Positions 40,501 to 47,458 of a DNA stretch of 64,000 nucleotides are shown here, one piece after another. Source of the stretch: Symbiodinium natans (Eukaryota; Sar; Dinophyceae; Suessiales; Symbiodiniaceae); NCBI GenBank assembly GCA_905221605.1, contig CAJNDS010002079.1, positions 1,976,501 to 2,040,500 of the forward strand, in the 5' to 3' direction. The stretch's first letter is position 1. Each line of letters opens with the position of its first letter. Position numbers and translations under genes: made by a program. Under the pieces are notes generated by a model. It was given only the letters and a program-made list of their open reading frames with translations, had not been told where the DNA came from and did not search any database.

Positions 40501-41892
40501 GAGAGAACTGGTTCTTCCCCCCAAGCAGATCTACGCCCTGAGCCCATGGGTTCCACTGGTACCCCCCTCTAGACCAACCCTGAAAAAACCTCAACCTCAC
40601 TAGGCTAAATTCTCCCTAAACAGCCTTAACAAGGGAAAGAGGGGGGGTAGTATGGAGGGGTAGTAGGGGAACCGATGATAAGCCCTTCCTTCCGAAAAGA
40701 CAACTGCGCGAAACCCGAAAACCTACTGTTTAACCTCCGAAAACCCTGGGCTTGAAGCGCCCTGCTTCGATTTAGGGTTTAGTGTTTAGTGTTTAGGGTG
40801 TAGGGTTTAGGGTTTAGGGTTTAGGGTTTAGGGTTTAGGGTTTAGGGTTTAGGGTTTAGGGTTTAGAGCTTAGCGACAACTCTTTACAAGTTTTTTCTGT
40901 AGCTTGCTGGTTCTTGCAGGCAATTAGATTAGGTGCCCCATAGAGTGCCTTGGAGGGTTGTATTAGGAGACAGAAGGCGCCTAAATCCTAATGACAGAAT
41001 GCTTTCCTAGTAAGGTAGTAACCCTACGTAAAACTCCCGGCGATATCTTCCTATGAACCTCGAAGGAAACCCGCAACCTCCAGCTCCCCTAAACCCTGAA
41101 ACCTTACCAAACCCCATGCTAACCTCCTAAGCACTACCATGAACCCTATGTTAAACCCTATGCTAAACCCTGCCCTTAACCCTAAACCCTGACCCGTACA
41201 AGCCCTCAACCGCTGAAACTCTATATGCCGACGCAAGGTGGCACAGAAGGCGCAAGCTCAGGCTTCCGTCAAAGCTTTGTTTAGGATTTGCAGGGCTTGA
41301 AGAAAAGGACTGCAGGAGTTTGAAGGAGCTAGGGCCGGGGAGCCTGGAGATTAGGTTTTAGGCTTTCGGGTTTGACTAGGAAACGTTGATTCTATTGGCA
41401 AGGTCTCAGCTTTGTCACGAACTGTGCGCACACGCACGGTGCACATGGAAACTGTCTCGAGGTGTCTGACCCAGCTGTGGCAGGAGGAATTCTGAGACAC
41501 ATCGCGATGTTGTGAGTAATTATGATGGTCGCAAGAGTTTGGGTGTAGCACATGTTTCGACGTCACGAATCAGGCGCCACAACCCCCCCTCCCCTTCAAA
41601 GACATGTCAAAAGCTAGTTTCGTTTGTGACCGTTAGTACAGGTTACTGGGTTTCCGAGGTAAACCTTGAGCTCCTAAACCCTGAGCCGTGAAGCTCCCGA
41701 ACCCTAAAACTCCCGCACCCTCCCAGACCCCCAAATAATTACCCTTTAAGATAGCAAAAACAGCTCCCTTAAGGCGCACTTAAGCCGTTCGTAAGCAGGG
41801 TTGGGCATCCTAAACCCCAAACCCCACACCCCCAAAAGTACTCCGGGAAGGCTCAGGCGGGTGCAGCCGCCCCGCCAGCGCCGGCTCAGTGA
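31491..41892 (+). CDS. CFAP20: Cilia/flagella-associated protein 20 (CFAP20/BUG22), 13 exons
   Basis: Conserved axonemal protein of the ciliary inner junction (inner-junction role known from the family). Thirteen exon pieces joined in order give about 208 residues, close to the roughly 190 of animal CFAP20. Landmarks: [105 protein letters not shown]. Frame and phase agree at every internal join. Exons: 31491-31583, 32488-32544, 33989-34075, 35328-35369, 36284-36351, 37080-37123, 37907-37916, 38329-38383, 38767-38800, 39513-39553, 40135-40170, 41238-41261, 41857-41892. Donors are ten GC, one GA and one GT; every acceptor is AG|G. Introns are 0.4-1.4 kb, mostly telomeric repeats. The exact start and the last two exons are less certain. 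Confidence 0.93.
32022..32104. mobile_element. TTCTGGGTTCC/CTCCAAAGTA repeat in CFAP20 intron 1
   Basis: TTTTGGGGGTTCTGGGTTCC ... CAGGGTCTACTCCAAAGTA, as at 18565-18722. Confidence 0.75.
32255..32395. mobile_element. Dispersed repeat, copy 2 of 2, in CFAP20 intron 1
   Basis: Same block order as 3763-3917 (GGGTTCTTAAGGGAGG, GAAGCTTAGGGAGCCTTAGG, ATATCCCCCTTGGACCC). Confidence 0.7.
32488..32544 (+). CDS. CFAP20: CFAP20 exon 2
   Basis: CTGAG|GTGCGC to GTGCTG|GACTGC; encodes [19 protein letters not shown]. The donor is GA. Confidence 0.9.
32576..32689. mobile_element. CTTGGTAGCC-family element in CFAP20 intron 2
   Basis: CTAGGATGCCCAGTAGTACC ... GGGTTACTCAGCATCCTAG inverted ends, with ACCCATTGAA on both sides (32563-32572, 32690-32699). 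Confidence 0.75.
33063..33277. mobile_element. GGGTCCATGTACC-family MITE interrupted by a telomeric array
   Basis: Left arm AGGCTCCATATACC, right part GGGGCCCAAG ... GGTACATGGACCCT. About 100 bp of TTTAGGG units (33081-33183) fill the position between the left arm and the CTTGGGCCTTA block. Confidence 0.75.
33371..33452. mobile_element. Short MITE, GGGGTACC family
   Basis: GGGTACCCGTTTTGGGGGTCC ... GGGGTATAAGGGGGTACCC; related to 45458-45535. Confidence 0.55.
33855..34011. repeat. Telomeric array flanked by duplicated exon-3 edge
   Basis: CCAGGGGATCATGGGCACCC (33855-33874, then ATGAAGCC) matches CCAGGAGATCATGGGCACCA at 33985-34004. Between them are about 100 bp of CCCTAAA repeats. The duplication spans the real 3' splice site of CFAP20 intron 2. 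Confidence 0.85.
33989..34075 (+). CDS. CFAP20: CFAP20 exon 3
   Basis: CCAG|GAGATC to TTCCTG|GCCGG; encodes [20 protein letters not shown] then TLGIKLPFL. Its first 25 bases are echoed at 33855-33878. Confidence 0.93.
34435..34612. repeat. Homogeneous TTTAGGGG array
   Basis: About twenty eight-base GGGGTTTA units in CFAP20 intron 3, next to ordinary TTTAGGG units. Confidence 0.9.
35328..35369 (+). CDS. CFAP20: CFAP20 exon 4
   Basis: CGACAG|GTGATG to TTCGAG|GCAC; encodes [14 protein letters not shown], 14 residues near-identical to animal orthologues. Confidence 0.95.
35535..35832. repeat. 86-bp tandem repeat, about 3.5 copies
   Basis: Units start at 35535, 35621, 35707 and 35793 (TTCCGACGCTCATT...GCAACAGAAGATGCCAG). 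Exact 86-bp spacing with few substitutions; lies in CFAP20 intron 4. Confidence 0.95.
36085..36160. mobile_element. GGGTCCATGTACC-family MITE, eroded
   Basis: Only the CCTGGGCCTTGAAGGCGTTC and CACATAGTAGCTGTAGTGCC core and an ACACAGGTAC arm remain. Confidence 0.6.
36284..36351 (+). CDS. CFAP20: CFAP20 exon 5
   Basis: CGTGAG|GTTACG to ACCAG|GCCACC; encodes [20 protein letters not shown] plus TT and the first two bases of R. Confidence 0.93.
37080..37123 (+). CDS. CFAP20: CFAP20 exon 6
   Basis: GGTCAG|GGTGAAG to GATGAAG|GCGCC; encodes [14 protein letters not shown]. Confidence 0.93.
37907..37916 (+). CDS. CFAP20: CFAP20 exon 7, 10-nt micro-exon
   Basis: CGGAG|GTTGGAATCA|GCGCC supplies exactly the GWNQ residues missing between LDEG and IQFNL, with AG|G and GC boundaries. 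Confidence 0.8.
38005..38115. mobile_element. AGTAAGT-family MITE in CFAP20 intron 7
   Basis: TTTAGTAAGTCTACTTAGTA ... CCTTACTAACCCTACTTACT, closely matching 16726-16842. Confidence 0.8.
38329..38383 (+). CDS. CFAP20: CFAP20 exon 8
   Basis: CCCGAG|GATTCAG to TACATC|GCTGC; encodes [18 protein letters not shown]. Confidence 0.94.
38767..38800 (+). CDS. CFAP20: CFAP20 exon 9
   Basis: TGCAAG|GAGACC to AACTGCC|GTACC; encodes [11 protein letters not shown]. The only GT donor in this gene. Confidence 0.93.
39513..39553 (+). CDS. CFAP20: CFAP20 exon 10
   Basis: TGCCTAG|GCATCC to AGCGAG|GCAAG; encodes (R)[13 protein letters not shown]. Confidence 0.94.
39845..39945. repeat. Homogeneous GACCCTAA array
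   Basis: About twelve eight-base GACCCTAA units between CCCTAAA units in CFAP20 intron 10. Confidence 0.9.
40135..40170 (+). CDS. CFAP20: CFAP20 exon 11
   Basis: CCAAAG|GAAGAG to CTTCCG|GCCACC; encodes [12 protein letters not shown]. Confidence 0.92.
41238..41261 (+). CDS. CFAP20: CFAP20 exon 12 (tail)
   Basis: CGCAAG|GTGGCACAG. Encodes VAQKAQAQ, like the VQNKAKQ tail of orthologues, then GC donor. If unspliced it reads on to TGA at 41298-41300. Confidence 0.65.
41301..41640. other. CFAP20 tail intron or 3' UTR
   Basis: Unique, repeat-poor sequence; no exon seen. Confidence 0.4.
41857..41892 (+). CDS. CFAP20: CFAP20 exon 13 (tail), alternative to an end at 41300
   Basis: GGCTCAG|GCGGGTGC; encodes [11 protein letters not shown] and TGA at 41890-41892. 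Chosen because the Ala/Pro tail continues naturally and the AG|G rule holds; not conserved in other lineages. Confidence 0.5.
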   Translation, partial: AGAAAPPAPAQ

Positions 41893-41921
41893 CCTCCCGA
41901 GGTGCTGGTGTTTTTCTTGTG

Positions 41922-41958
41922 TTTTTTTTTTTTTTTTTTTTTGGGGGGGGGGGGGGGG
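41922..41958. repeat. T-run joined to G-run
   Basis: About 21 T followed by about 16 G. The same T(n)G(n) structure occurs at 1348-1377, 10171-10198, 18534-18569 and 38218-38241. Confidence 0.9.
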
Positions 41959-42221
41959 TAGGGGGCTGGGTTTAGGGTTTCAGGGGTTTTGGGTTGTGGC
42001 CTGGAGCTCTTAGGGGGGGTTTTAGGGTTCTAGGGTACTCGGTTTGTAGGGATTAGGGGCTTTGCGGAGTTGGCGTTCTCGGGTTTAACATGTGGGCCAT
42101 TAGGGGTAAGTGAGGGTTCTCGCGGTGTAGGGTTCAGGGTTCTAGGGCTCTATAGGGTTTAGCGGTTCTAAGGTTCTAGTGACGTGGTGTGGAGTCGAAC
42201 ATATGTGTCCGGATGGGCCAG

Positions 42222-42252
42222 GGTGCGCAAGGGCAAATCCCTCAACCTGTAA
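42222..42252 (+). CDS. Candidate exon, unknown protein
   Basis: GGCCAG|GGTGCGC acceptor; VRKGKSLNL then TAA. Short. Confidence 0.33.
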
Positions 42253-42571
42253 CACCTAAAGTCGCTTCGCTAGGGTTTAAGATGTAGGTTCTGGGCCTTA
42301 GGGTTTAGGGATCAGGGCATATGCGGTTTAGGGCTTCGGGTGCACTGCCTGCAGTCATGAAATCATGAAGATATGAGTTTAGGAGTACGGATGAAGAGAG
42401 GCCTAAACCACCTTTAAAGCCCCCCACAACCCCCTGAGCCCTTTTAAGCGCTCAATCCTAAACCCTAAACCAACAACAGTAAGCTCGAAACCCTAAACCC
42501 CAAACCCCAAACCCCAGACCCTAGACCCTAAACCCCAAACCCTAAACCGATCAAACCTGTGTGTCAGGCAG

Positions 42572-42629
42572 GTTGCTAGCGGCATGCTCACAGTGAACAG
42601 CCACAGCCCGCGCGCTCCATGCCACTCAG
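42572..42629 (+). CDS. Candidate exon, unknown protein
   Basis: GGCAG|GTTGCTAGC acceptor; reads VASGMLTVNSHSPRAPCHS. Ends near CACTCAG|GGG. Confidence 0.48.
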
Positions 42630-42936
42630 GGGTTGGGGGGGGGGGGGCTTAGGATGCTTTGGGCTAGGGGTTTAGGGTTTAGGGTTTAGGGCTTAGGATG
42701 TTCTGGGCTAGGGGTTTAGGGTTTTAGAATTTTATTGGTCCAGGGGTTTGTATAGGGTTTGGGGTTTGTGGAAGTTTCGGGGTTCAGGGTGGTCTTAACA
42801 TAAGAATCAGCTTTCGAAGAACCCCAGCATGGGCCCAATAAGCCTTTGATTGCCTTCCACTACGGCTTGAGAGAGCTTAGGGCTTAGGGCTTAGGGCTTA
42901 GGGCCTAGGGTTCAGGGTTTAGGGTTTAGGGTTTAG

Positions 42937-43081
42937 GGTCTACTTGGAGGTCAACAACTGCTACATGCAGGATGACTGTGGCTATGATTGCTTATCACCT
43001 TGTTCTGGCATTCAGGAACGCATTCTGCTACGCTTGGCCACTTGTATAAGCTGCTCGAAGCATCCACGGTCACTTGCCTGA
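42937..43081 (+). CDS. Candidate exon, Cys-rich, unknown protein
   Basis: TTTAG|GGTCTAC acceptor; open 47 codons to TGA. Reads VYLEVNNCYMQDDCGYDCLS then PCSGIQERILLRLATCISCS. Eight cysteines in 40 residues suggest a disulfide or metal-binding module; not identified. An internal acceptor ATGCAG|GATGAC is possible. Confidence 0.52.
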
Positions 43082-43256
43082 TCGCCGCATGATGCTGGTC
43101 CCTGAGCCCTAAACCCTAAACCCTCACCCTTACTCAACCACAACACCCTCAACCCTCCTTTGTGCAAACCAAAGCGCCGTGTTGTTAGCTGGTTATGTTT
43201 GAAGGGTTTAGGCTTTAGGTTGAGGAAGTGTGAAACGATAAAGGGGGGGGGTGAAG

Positions 43257-43400
43257 ATGTCAAGTGTCGTGGATGCATCTTTGTCTGTCTCATTCTGCCC
43301 GCAAAACTTCTGTGGGCTCTGCATGTCAGTGTTTTGGAGGGTCAGCAAAGATCGTTGGCCACACGAGCACGCACGCTCGACCGTAAACCCTAGACCCTAA
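43257..43400 (+). CDS. Possible exon, unknown protein
   Basis: GTGAAG|ATGTCAAG. Open to TAA (MSSVVDASLSVSFCPQNFCG...). A second frame is equally open (VKCRGCIFVCLILPAKLLWA), so the call is weak. Confidence 0.3.
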   Translation: MSSVVDASLSVSFCPQNFCGLCMSVFWRVSKDRWPHEHARSTVNPRP

Positions 43401-43997
43401 ACTCTAAGCCGGAAGTGTAGTGGGCTTAGGGATGCGTTTATGATACGCTTGCAGGTTCAGTGGTAGGTAAAAGGGTTACATGAGCCCCAAACAAGGTTTT
43501 CTAGGGAATTAGAACTGTACAGTGATTTTACGTTCATTTTGCAGAACTTCTCATGAGCCTCTTCACACGGCCTAAACCCTAAATCCGAAGCCAAAACTAA
43601 AATCCCAAAACCGACGTGCGCCCTCGACCCTAAACCCTGAACCCTAAACCCAAAATCCTATAAACTCTGAACTCTGCGCCCAAACACCCCAAAAGACCCA
43701 CATCTAAAACCCTGTAGACTCTTCTGCTGCCAATCCTGGGATCGAGGCAAATCTTCCCCCAAAGACGCGGTTTAGGGGTTCAGACTGGGATGTTCCCGCT
43801 TTTTCTGGCAGTCTTTACTAGGGACAATGGTAGGGGGGTACTATACCGCCTTTGGAGGATTGTGCCTTGAAAGCACTTGACCCCCTTGAATTCCAGTTCT
43901 GAACAGGTTCAGAGTTTAACCCTAAACCCTAAACCCTAAACCCTAAACCCTAAACCCTAAACCCTAAACCCTAAACCCTAAACCCGTAGTGCTGAAG

Positions 43998-44033
43998 GTG
44001 TTCGAGGCTCATTCCCGACTCCTTCCTCTTGTG
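43998..44033 (+). CDS. Candidate exon, unknown protein
   Basis: CTGAAG|GTGTTCG acceptor; VFEAHSRLLPLV before a C-run. Confidence 0.42.
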
Positions 44034-44279
44034 CCCCCCCCCCCCAAATCCCTTAATGCTTATAACCCTAAAAAAACCAATCCCAAACCCTGCTTTAGGG
44101 TTTAGGGTTTAGGGTTCAGGGTTCAGGGTTCAGGGTTCAGAGTTCAGGGTTCAGGGTTCAGGGTTTATTTAGGGTTTAGGGTTTACCCCAAGACCGCAAC
44201 ATCTTCCTCTTGTAGAGCTCAGCACCCAGAGTGCACGCCATCTGATCCTCTGCTGGACCTTCTCTTTTCAGCCACACAG

Positions 44280-44361
44280 GGCCTGCCGAAAAGTGCGGCT
44301 CGCCCGACCCTTTGCCACGCTGGATGCGCAACGGGAACCAAATTGGGTTTGGGATCCACAG
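44280..44361 (+). CDS. Candidate exon, unknown protein
   Basis: Pyrimidine tract then CCACACAG|GGCCTGC. Encodes ACRKVRLARPFATLDAQREP then NWVWDPQ. Among the most convincing orphan exons. The frame stays open to 44421. Confidence 0.58.
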
Positions 44362-44461
44362 GGTTTAGGGTCTAGGGTTTTAGTGTGGCACTTCTTCTTC
44401 ATCCGGAAATGCCTTTCATAGCCCTGAAACACTCCCTCGAAATCGGCGTGCACCACCTTGA

Positions 44462-44540
44462 AATGTTCGCTTTCCTAAATTAGGGGTACCTTGTTGGGGT
44501 CCTTAATATAAGGGAAATCCTACTATTTGGGGATCTACAT
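44462..44540. mobile_element. Short MITE, GTTTCCGAA/GGGGT family
   Basis: TTTCCTAAATTAGGGGTACC ... ATCCTACTATTTGGGGATC; close to 6583-6668. Confidence 0.75.
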
Positions 44541-44651
44541 TTTTCGTAAGCCTCCATGTTGTTTTTCAAAGTCCTGATACTCAATCCTATAGCCCCATTT
44601 CCCTCAACCCTGACCCCGAAACCCGAAGCCCTGCTTACATCAATCCTAAAG

Positions 44652-44695
44652 GCAAGATCTGGGTGGGCACCGTTCTATTACAACACTCTGGGGAG
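44652..44695 (+). CDS. Candidate exon, unknown protein
   Basis: CTAAAG|GCAAGATC acceptor. Frames ARSGWAPFYYNTLG and GKIWVGTVLLQHSGEG are both open. Confidence 0.38.
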
Positions 44696-44788
44696 GGGCG
44701 GAGGCCTGCCCGCGAACGGTCACCTAAATCCTGAACTCCTAAAACCTCAACTTTGAATCCTGAACCCGAAGCCCGAAACCCTAAACCC

Positions 44789-44924
44789 TACTGGGAGGTT
44801 GATGGTACTTAGTATCCCGATTATTGCTGTACTTATGACCCAATTATAACTGTATTGGGGTGGCTTATAAGTGGGTTATAGGTACACTTATAATTGGGTT
44901 ATAAGTGCCTTGAACCTCCAAGTA
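44789..44924. mobile_element. TACTTGGAGGTTCA-family MITE
   Basis: TACTGGGAGGTTGATGGTAC ... AAGTGCCTTGAACCTCCAAG plus TA. Confidence 0.85.
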
Positions 44925-45189
44925 CACCTTGAACCCTGAACAGTTTGTTCCGAAATATCCACATATGGGCTCTTGCAGTGGCCAGCTTAGGTTTTATAGG
45001 CTTTAGAGGCTTGCATGGGCGATCAGGGTTCAGGGGTTTGGATGTAGGGTTCAGGGGGATTAGGGTTTCGGGGGTTTAGGGTTTATAGGGTTTAGGGTGT
45101 ATAGGGTTTCGGGTTTCGGGTTTCGGGTTTAGGGTTTAGGGTTTGGGGTTTAGGGTTTCGGGTTTAGGGTTCAGGGCCGCAAGCCCTAG

Positions 45190-45283
45190 CACGGAGGAGT
45201 TGGAGCAGAAGCAGGCTGCTGCGGACGAGCAGCTGCGGCAAAGTCGGAGTGACTACAGTGCAGGGCGCCCAAGAGTTCATACC
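45190..45283 (+). CDS. Candidate exon, coiled-coil segment
   Basis: CCTAG|CACGGAG acceptor. Encodes TEELEQKQAAADEQLRQSRS then DYSAGRPRVHT: Glu/Gln/Lys-rich and strongly coiled-coil-like. It ends at the left edge of a MITE (45285), as in an introner-type intron. Confidence 0.58.
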
Positions 45284-45284
45284 C

Positions 45285-45433
45285 TACTTGGTTCAGGGTA
45301 CTTATGTCCCAACTACACGTGTAGTTCTAACCCACTTATAAGACCCTTAAGTACCCTAATACTAATAGGGTTATATAATTGCGTTCTAAGTGCAGTTAGA
45401 ATTGGGTTACTAGGTACCATGAACCTCCAAGTA
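45285..45433. mobile_element. TACTTGGAGGTTCA-family MITE
   Basis: TACTTGGTTCAGGGTACTTA ... GGTACCATGAACCTCCAAGT plus A. It abuts the next MITE with no spacer. Confidence 0.85.
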
Positions 45434-45622
45434 AGGGTCCATATACCGTATATACCCATATAGGGGTTTCCGAAAATAGGGGTACCCTGTTCGGGGGTCC
45501 CTGGTTCTATTCAGGGTATAGAAGGGGTACCCCTATTTGGGGATATACCCATATGGTTTATACTTGGGCCTTGAAAGGGTTCCCACATAGTAGCTTTAGG
45601 GCCCCGTATATACTATCTAGAG
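45434..45622. mobile_element. GGGTCCATGTACC-family MITE with a nested GGGGTACC element
   Basis: AGGGTCCATATACCGTATAT, interrupted at about 45458-45535 by TTTCCGAAAATAGGGGTACC ... GGGGTACCCCTATTTGG, then the host core CTTGGGCCTTGAAAGGGTTC. TACCCATAT lies on both sides of the insert. Confidence 0.75.
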
Positions 45623-45809
45623 GCGCGTGGTGCCCCAGGGTTCAGACGTTTTAGGGTTCTAGGCTTTGGCGTTTCAAAGGCTTTGCGGTTGAGTGTTAGG
45701 GCGCTGTTTCTAGAGAGGCGCTTAAGAAAATTTGACATTTTCACCTCTTTAGTCAGGGCTTATAGGTGCACCACTGACCAATCAGCAACATCTCTACCTT
45801 TGGTGGGCC

Positions 45810-45811
<2 letters not shown>

Positions 45812-45847
<36 letters not shown>

Positions 45848-45856
45848 TATATATAA
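45812..45856. repeat. TA microsatellite
   Basis: TATATA run with GTATA and CATA interruptions. Confidence 0.9.
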
Positions 45857-45941
45857 GGACTTCTGAATCAGCTTTCCCGAACTATAGTAAAGTGCTGCCA
45901 TGTACTCGGGTTCAGGGTTTAGGGCGCAACTTTCTGCACAG

Positions 45942-46016
45942 GGTCCTCCAACAGCATTGCAGGTTTCCATGCTGTGTAACGTTTTGCGCCATTCCCTCGA
46001 TGAATCAGCTGTATAA
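45942..46016 (+). CDS. Candidate exon, possibly terminal, unknown protein
   Basis: TGCACAG|GGTCCTCC acceptor. Frame GPPTALQVSMLCNVLRHSLD then ESAV and TAA. A second open frame makes the reading uncertain. Confidence 0.5.
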   Translation, partial: GPPTALQVSMLCNVLRHSLDESAV

Positions 46017-46116
46017 ACCCTAAACCCTAAACCCTAAACCCTAAACCCTAAGCCCTAAACCCTAAACCCTAAACCCTAAACCCTAAACCCTAAACCCTAA
46101 ACCCTAAACGCAGTAG

Positions 46117-46205
46117 TGTCGCGGCCATGCGTCTCTTGCCGCACCTCAGCCCTCATCTCATCTGCCGATGGCACCTCAACTCTTGAACCTGAAGCCCAAG
46201 CCAGG
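46117..46205 (+). CDS. Candidate exon, unknown protein
   Basis: GCAGTAG|TGTCGCGG. Encodes SRPCVSCRTSALISSADGTS then TLEPEAQARI. Good coding composition; end approximate. Confidence 0.55.
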
Positions 46206-46294
46206 ATTTTGAGTTTGGGGTTAAGGGTTTAGGGTTTCGGGGTTTAGGGTTTAGGGTTTGGGGTTTAGGGTTTAGGGTTTAGGGTTTCCCTCAG

Positions 46295-46322
46295 GCCCGG
46301 AATCCCTACTCTCTCCAACAAG
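46295..46322 (+). CDS. Candidate exon, unknown protein
   Basis: CCCTCAG|GCCCGG acceptor and CAACAAG|GCAAG (GC donor); encodes ARNPYSLQQ. If unspliced it continues 19 codons to TAA. Confidence 0.48.
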
Positions 46323-46720
46323 GCAAGTCCGTGAAGCTTAGACTCTTAAGCCCCCTCACCCCACGACCTGCCCTACTCTAAGGGCAGTTCTATGGGCCCT
46401 AAATATGGTCCCAGGGTTTAGGGTTTAGGGTTTAGGGTTTAGGGTTTAGGGTTTAGGGTTTAGGGTTTAGTGCCTCCTGTGAAGGGTTCTGATGTATGGG
46501 CCCTTGGGTTGGATAGTGTATATAGGGGGTATATGAGGCGTCCTGCGAAGGGTTTAGGGTTTAGGGTTTAGGGTTTAGGGTTTAGGGTAGACCTTCCTTT
46601 TTCCTCAAAACTTGTGGGCATCCCCTAGACTAGAAGGACTGTACCCAAAACCCTGCACCTTAAACCCAAAACCCTCAACCCTCAACCCTCATCTGCTCAA
46701 GCAAACCCCCTGTACCCCCA

Positions 46721-46873
46721 CCCACGACTGAAATTCTGCTTTGCAACGGAACGTTCCGCAACATCATGATCCCACATGTAACTGGGGACAAAAGTAGGGC
46801 CAGGATGGTTCTATCTCGTGTTGTAATCGAAGTTGGAAGCACCGTCCTCCTGAGGCCACGCTGGGTGACATGA
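46721..46873 (+). CDS. Candidate exon or ORF, unknown protein
   Basis: Open about 50 codons to TGA. Reads TEILLCNGTFRNIMIPHVTG then DKSRARMVLSRVVIEVGSTV and LLRPRWVT. Val/Arg-rich and non-repetitive; no acceptor chosen. Confidence 0.4.
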   Translation, partial: PTTEILLCNGTFRNIMIPHVTGDKSRARMVLSRVVIEVGSTVLLRPRWVT

Positions 46874-46879
46874 AGGCAA

Positions 46880-47344
46880 GTGCGCATTGCTCCGTCTTCC
46901 TAAACACTTCAACCCCTGTCTACAAACCCTATAACCCTCGAGCAAGAACCTCGAAACCCTCAACCACACAAGCCCTTTCTCCTTAAGTGATCCCAAAGTC
47001 CATTACAATTTTGAAATGAGCCCTGGACCTGGAACCGAACATCCTCGAAGTCCTCAGAATCCTCAAAAACACTACCTGGGACCCAGAGTAGGCCCTTGTT
47101 CCCTTCTTTAGAGTTTAGATTCCCTCATTGTGGGGGCTACTCTTGGGTCAGCCTAGCTACAAGCCCTTTTGCCCGAAGTCCCGAACCCTGAGTCGGCAAT
47201 CCTCAAGGACCAATCCTTATTCTAGGAACCCCCCAAAAGAATACCGCTTGAGAAAACCCTAAAGCCTCAAAACCCTAAACCCCAAAACCCCAAAGCCCTA
47301 AAACCCTTAAACCCTTAAACCCTACACCCTTTCCACCCTTTCCA
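46880..47344. other. Stretch between the last orphan exon and the LINE
   Basis: Unique and degenerate CCCTAAA sequence; nothing coding supported. Confidence 0.45.
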
Positions 47345-47458
47345 TAACAGCTCAAGCGTAGCAACTATGGCGGCGCTTGCGCCAATCCGACGCCTTGGGC
47401 GAAAGACTAGGAATAAGCCTCGAGGCTCCAAGAAACACGAAATCATAAATCAAAGCGA

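Noticed and set aside
42950-42965. TACTTGGAGGT as a MITE end
   Set aside because: No matching right end follows; it reads as part of a Cys-rich open frame (VYLEVNNC).
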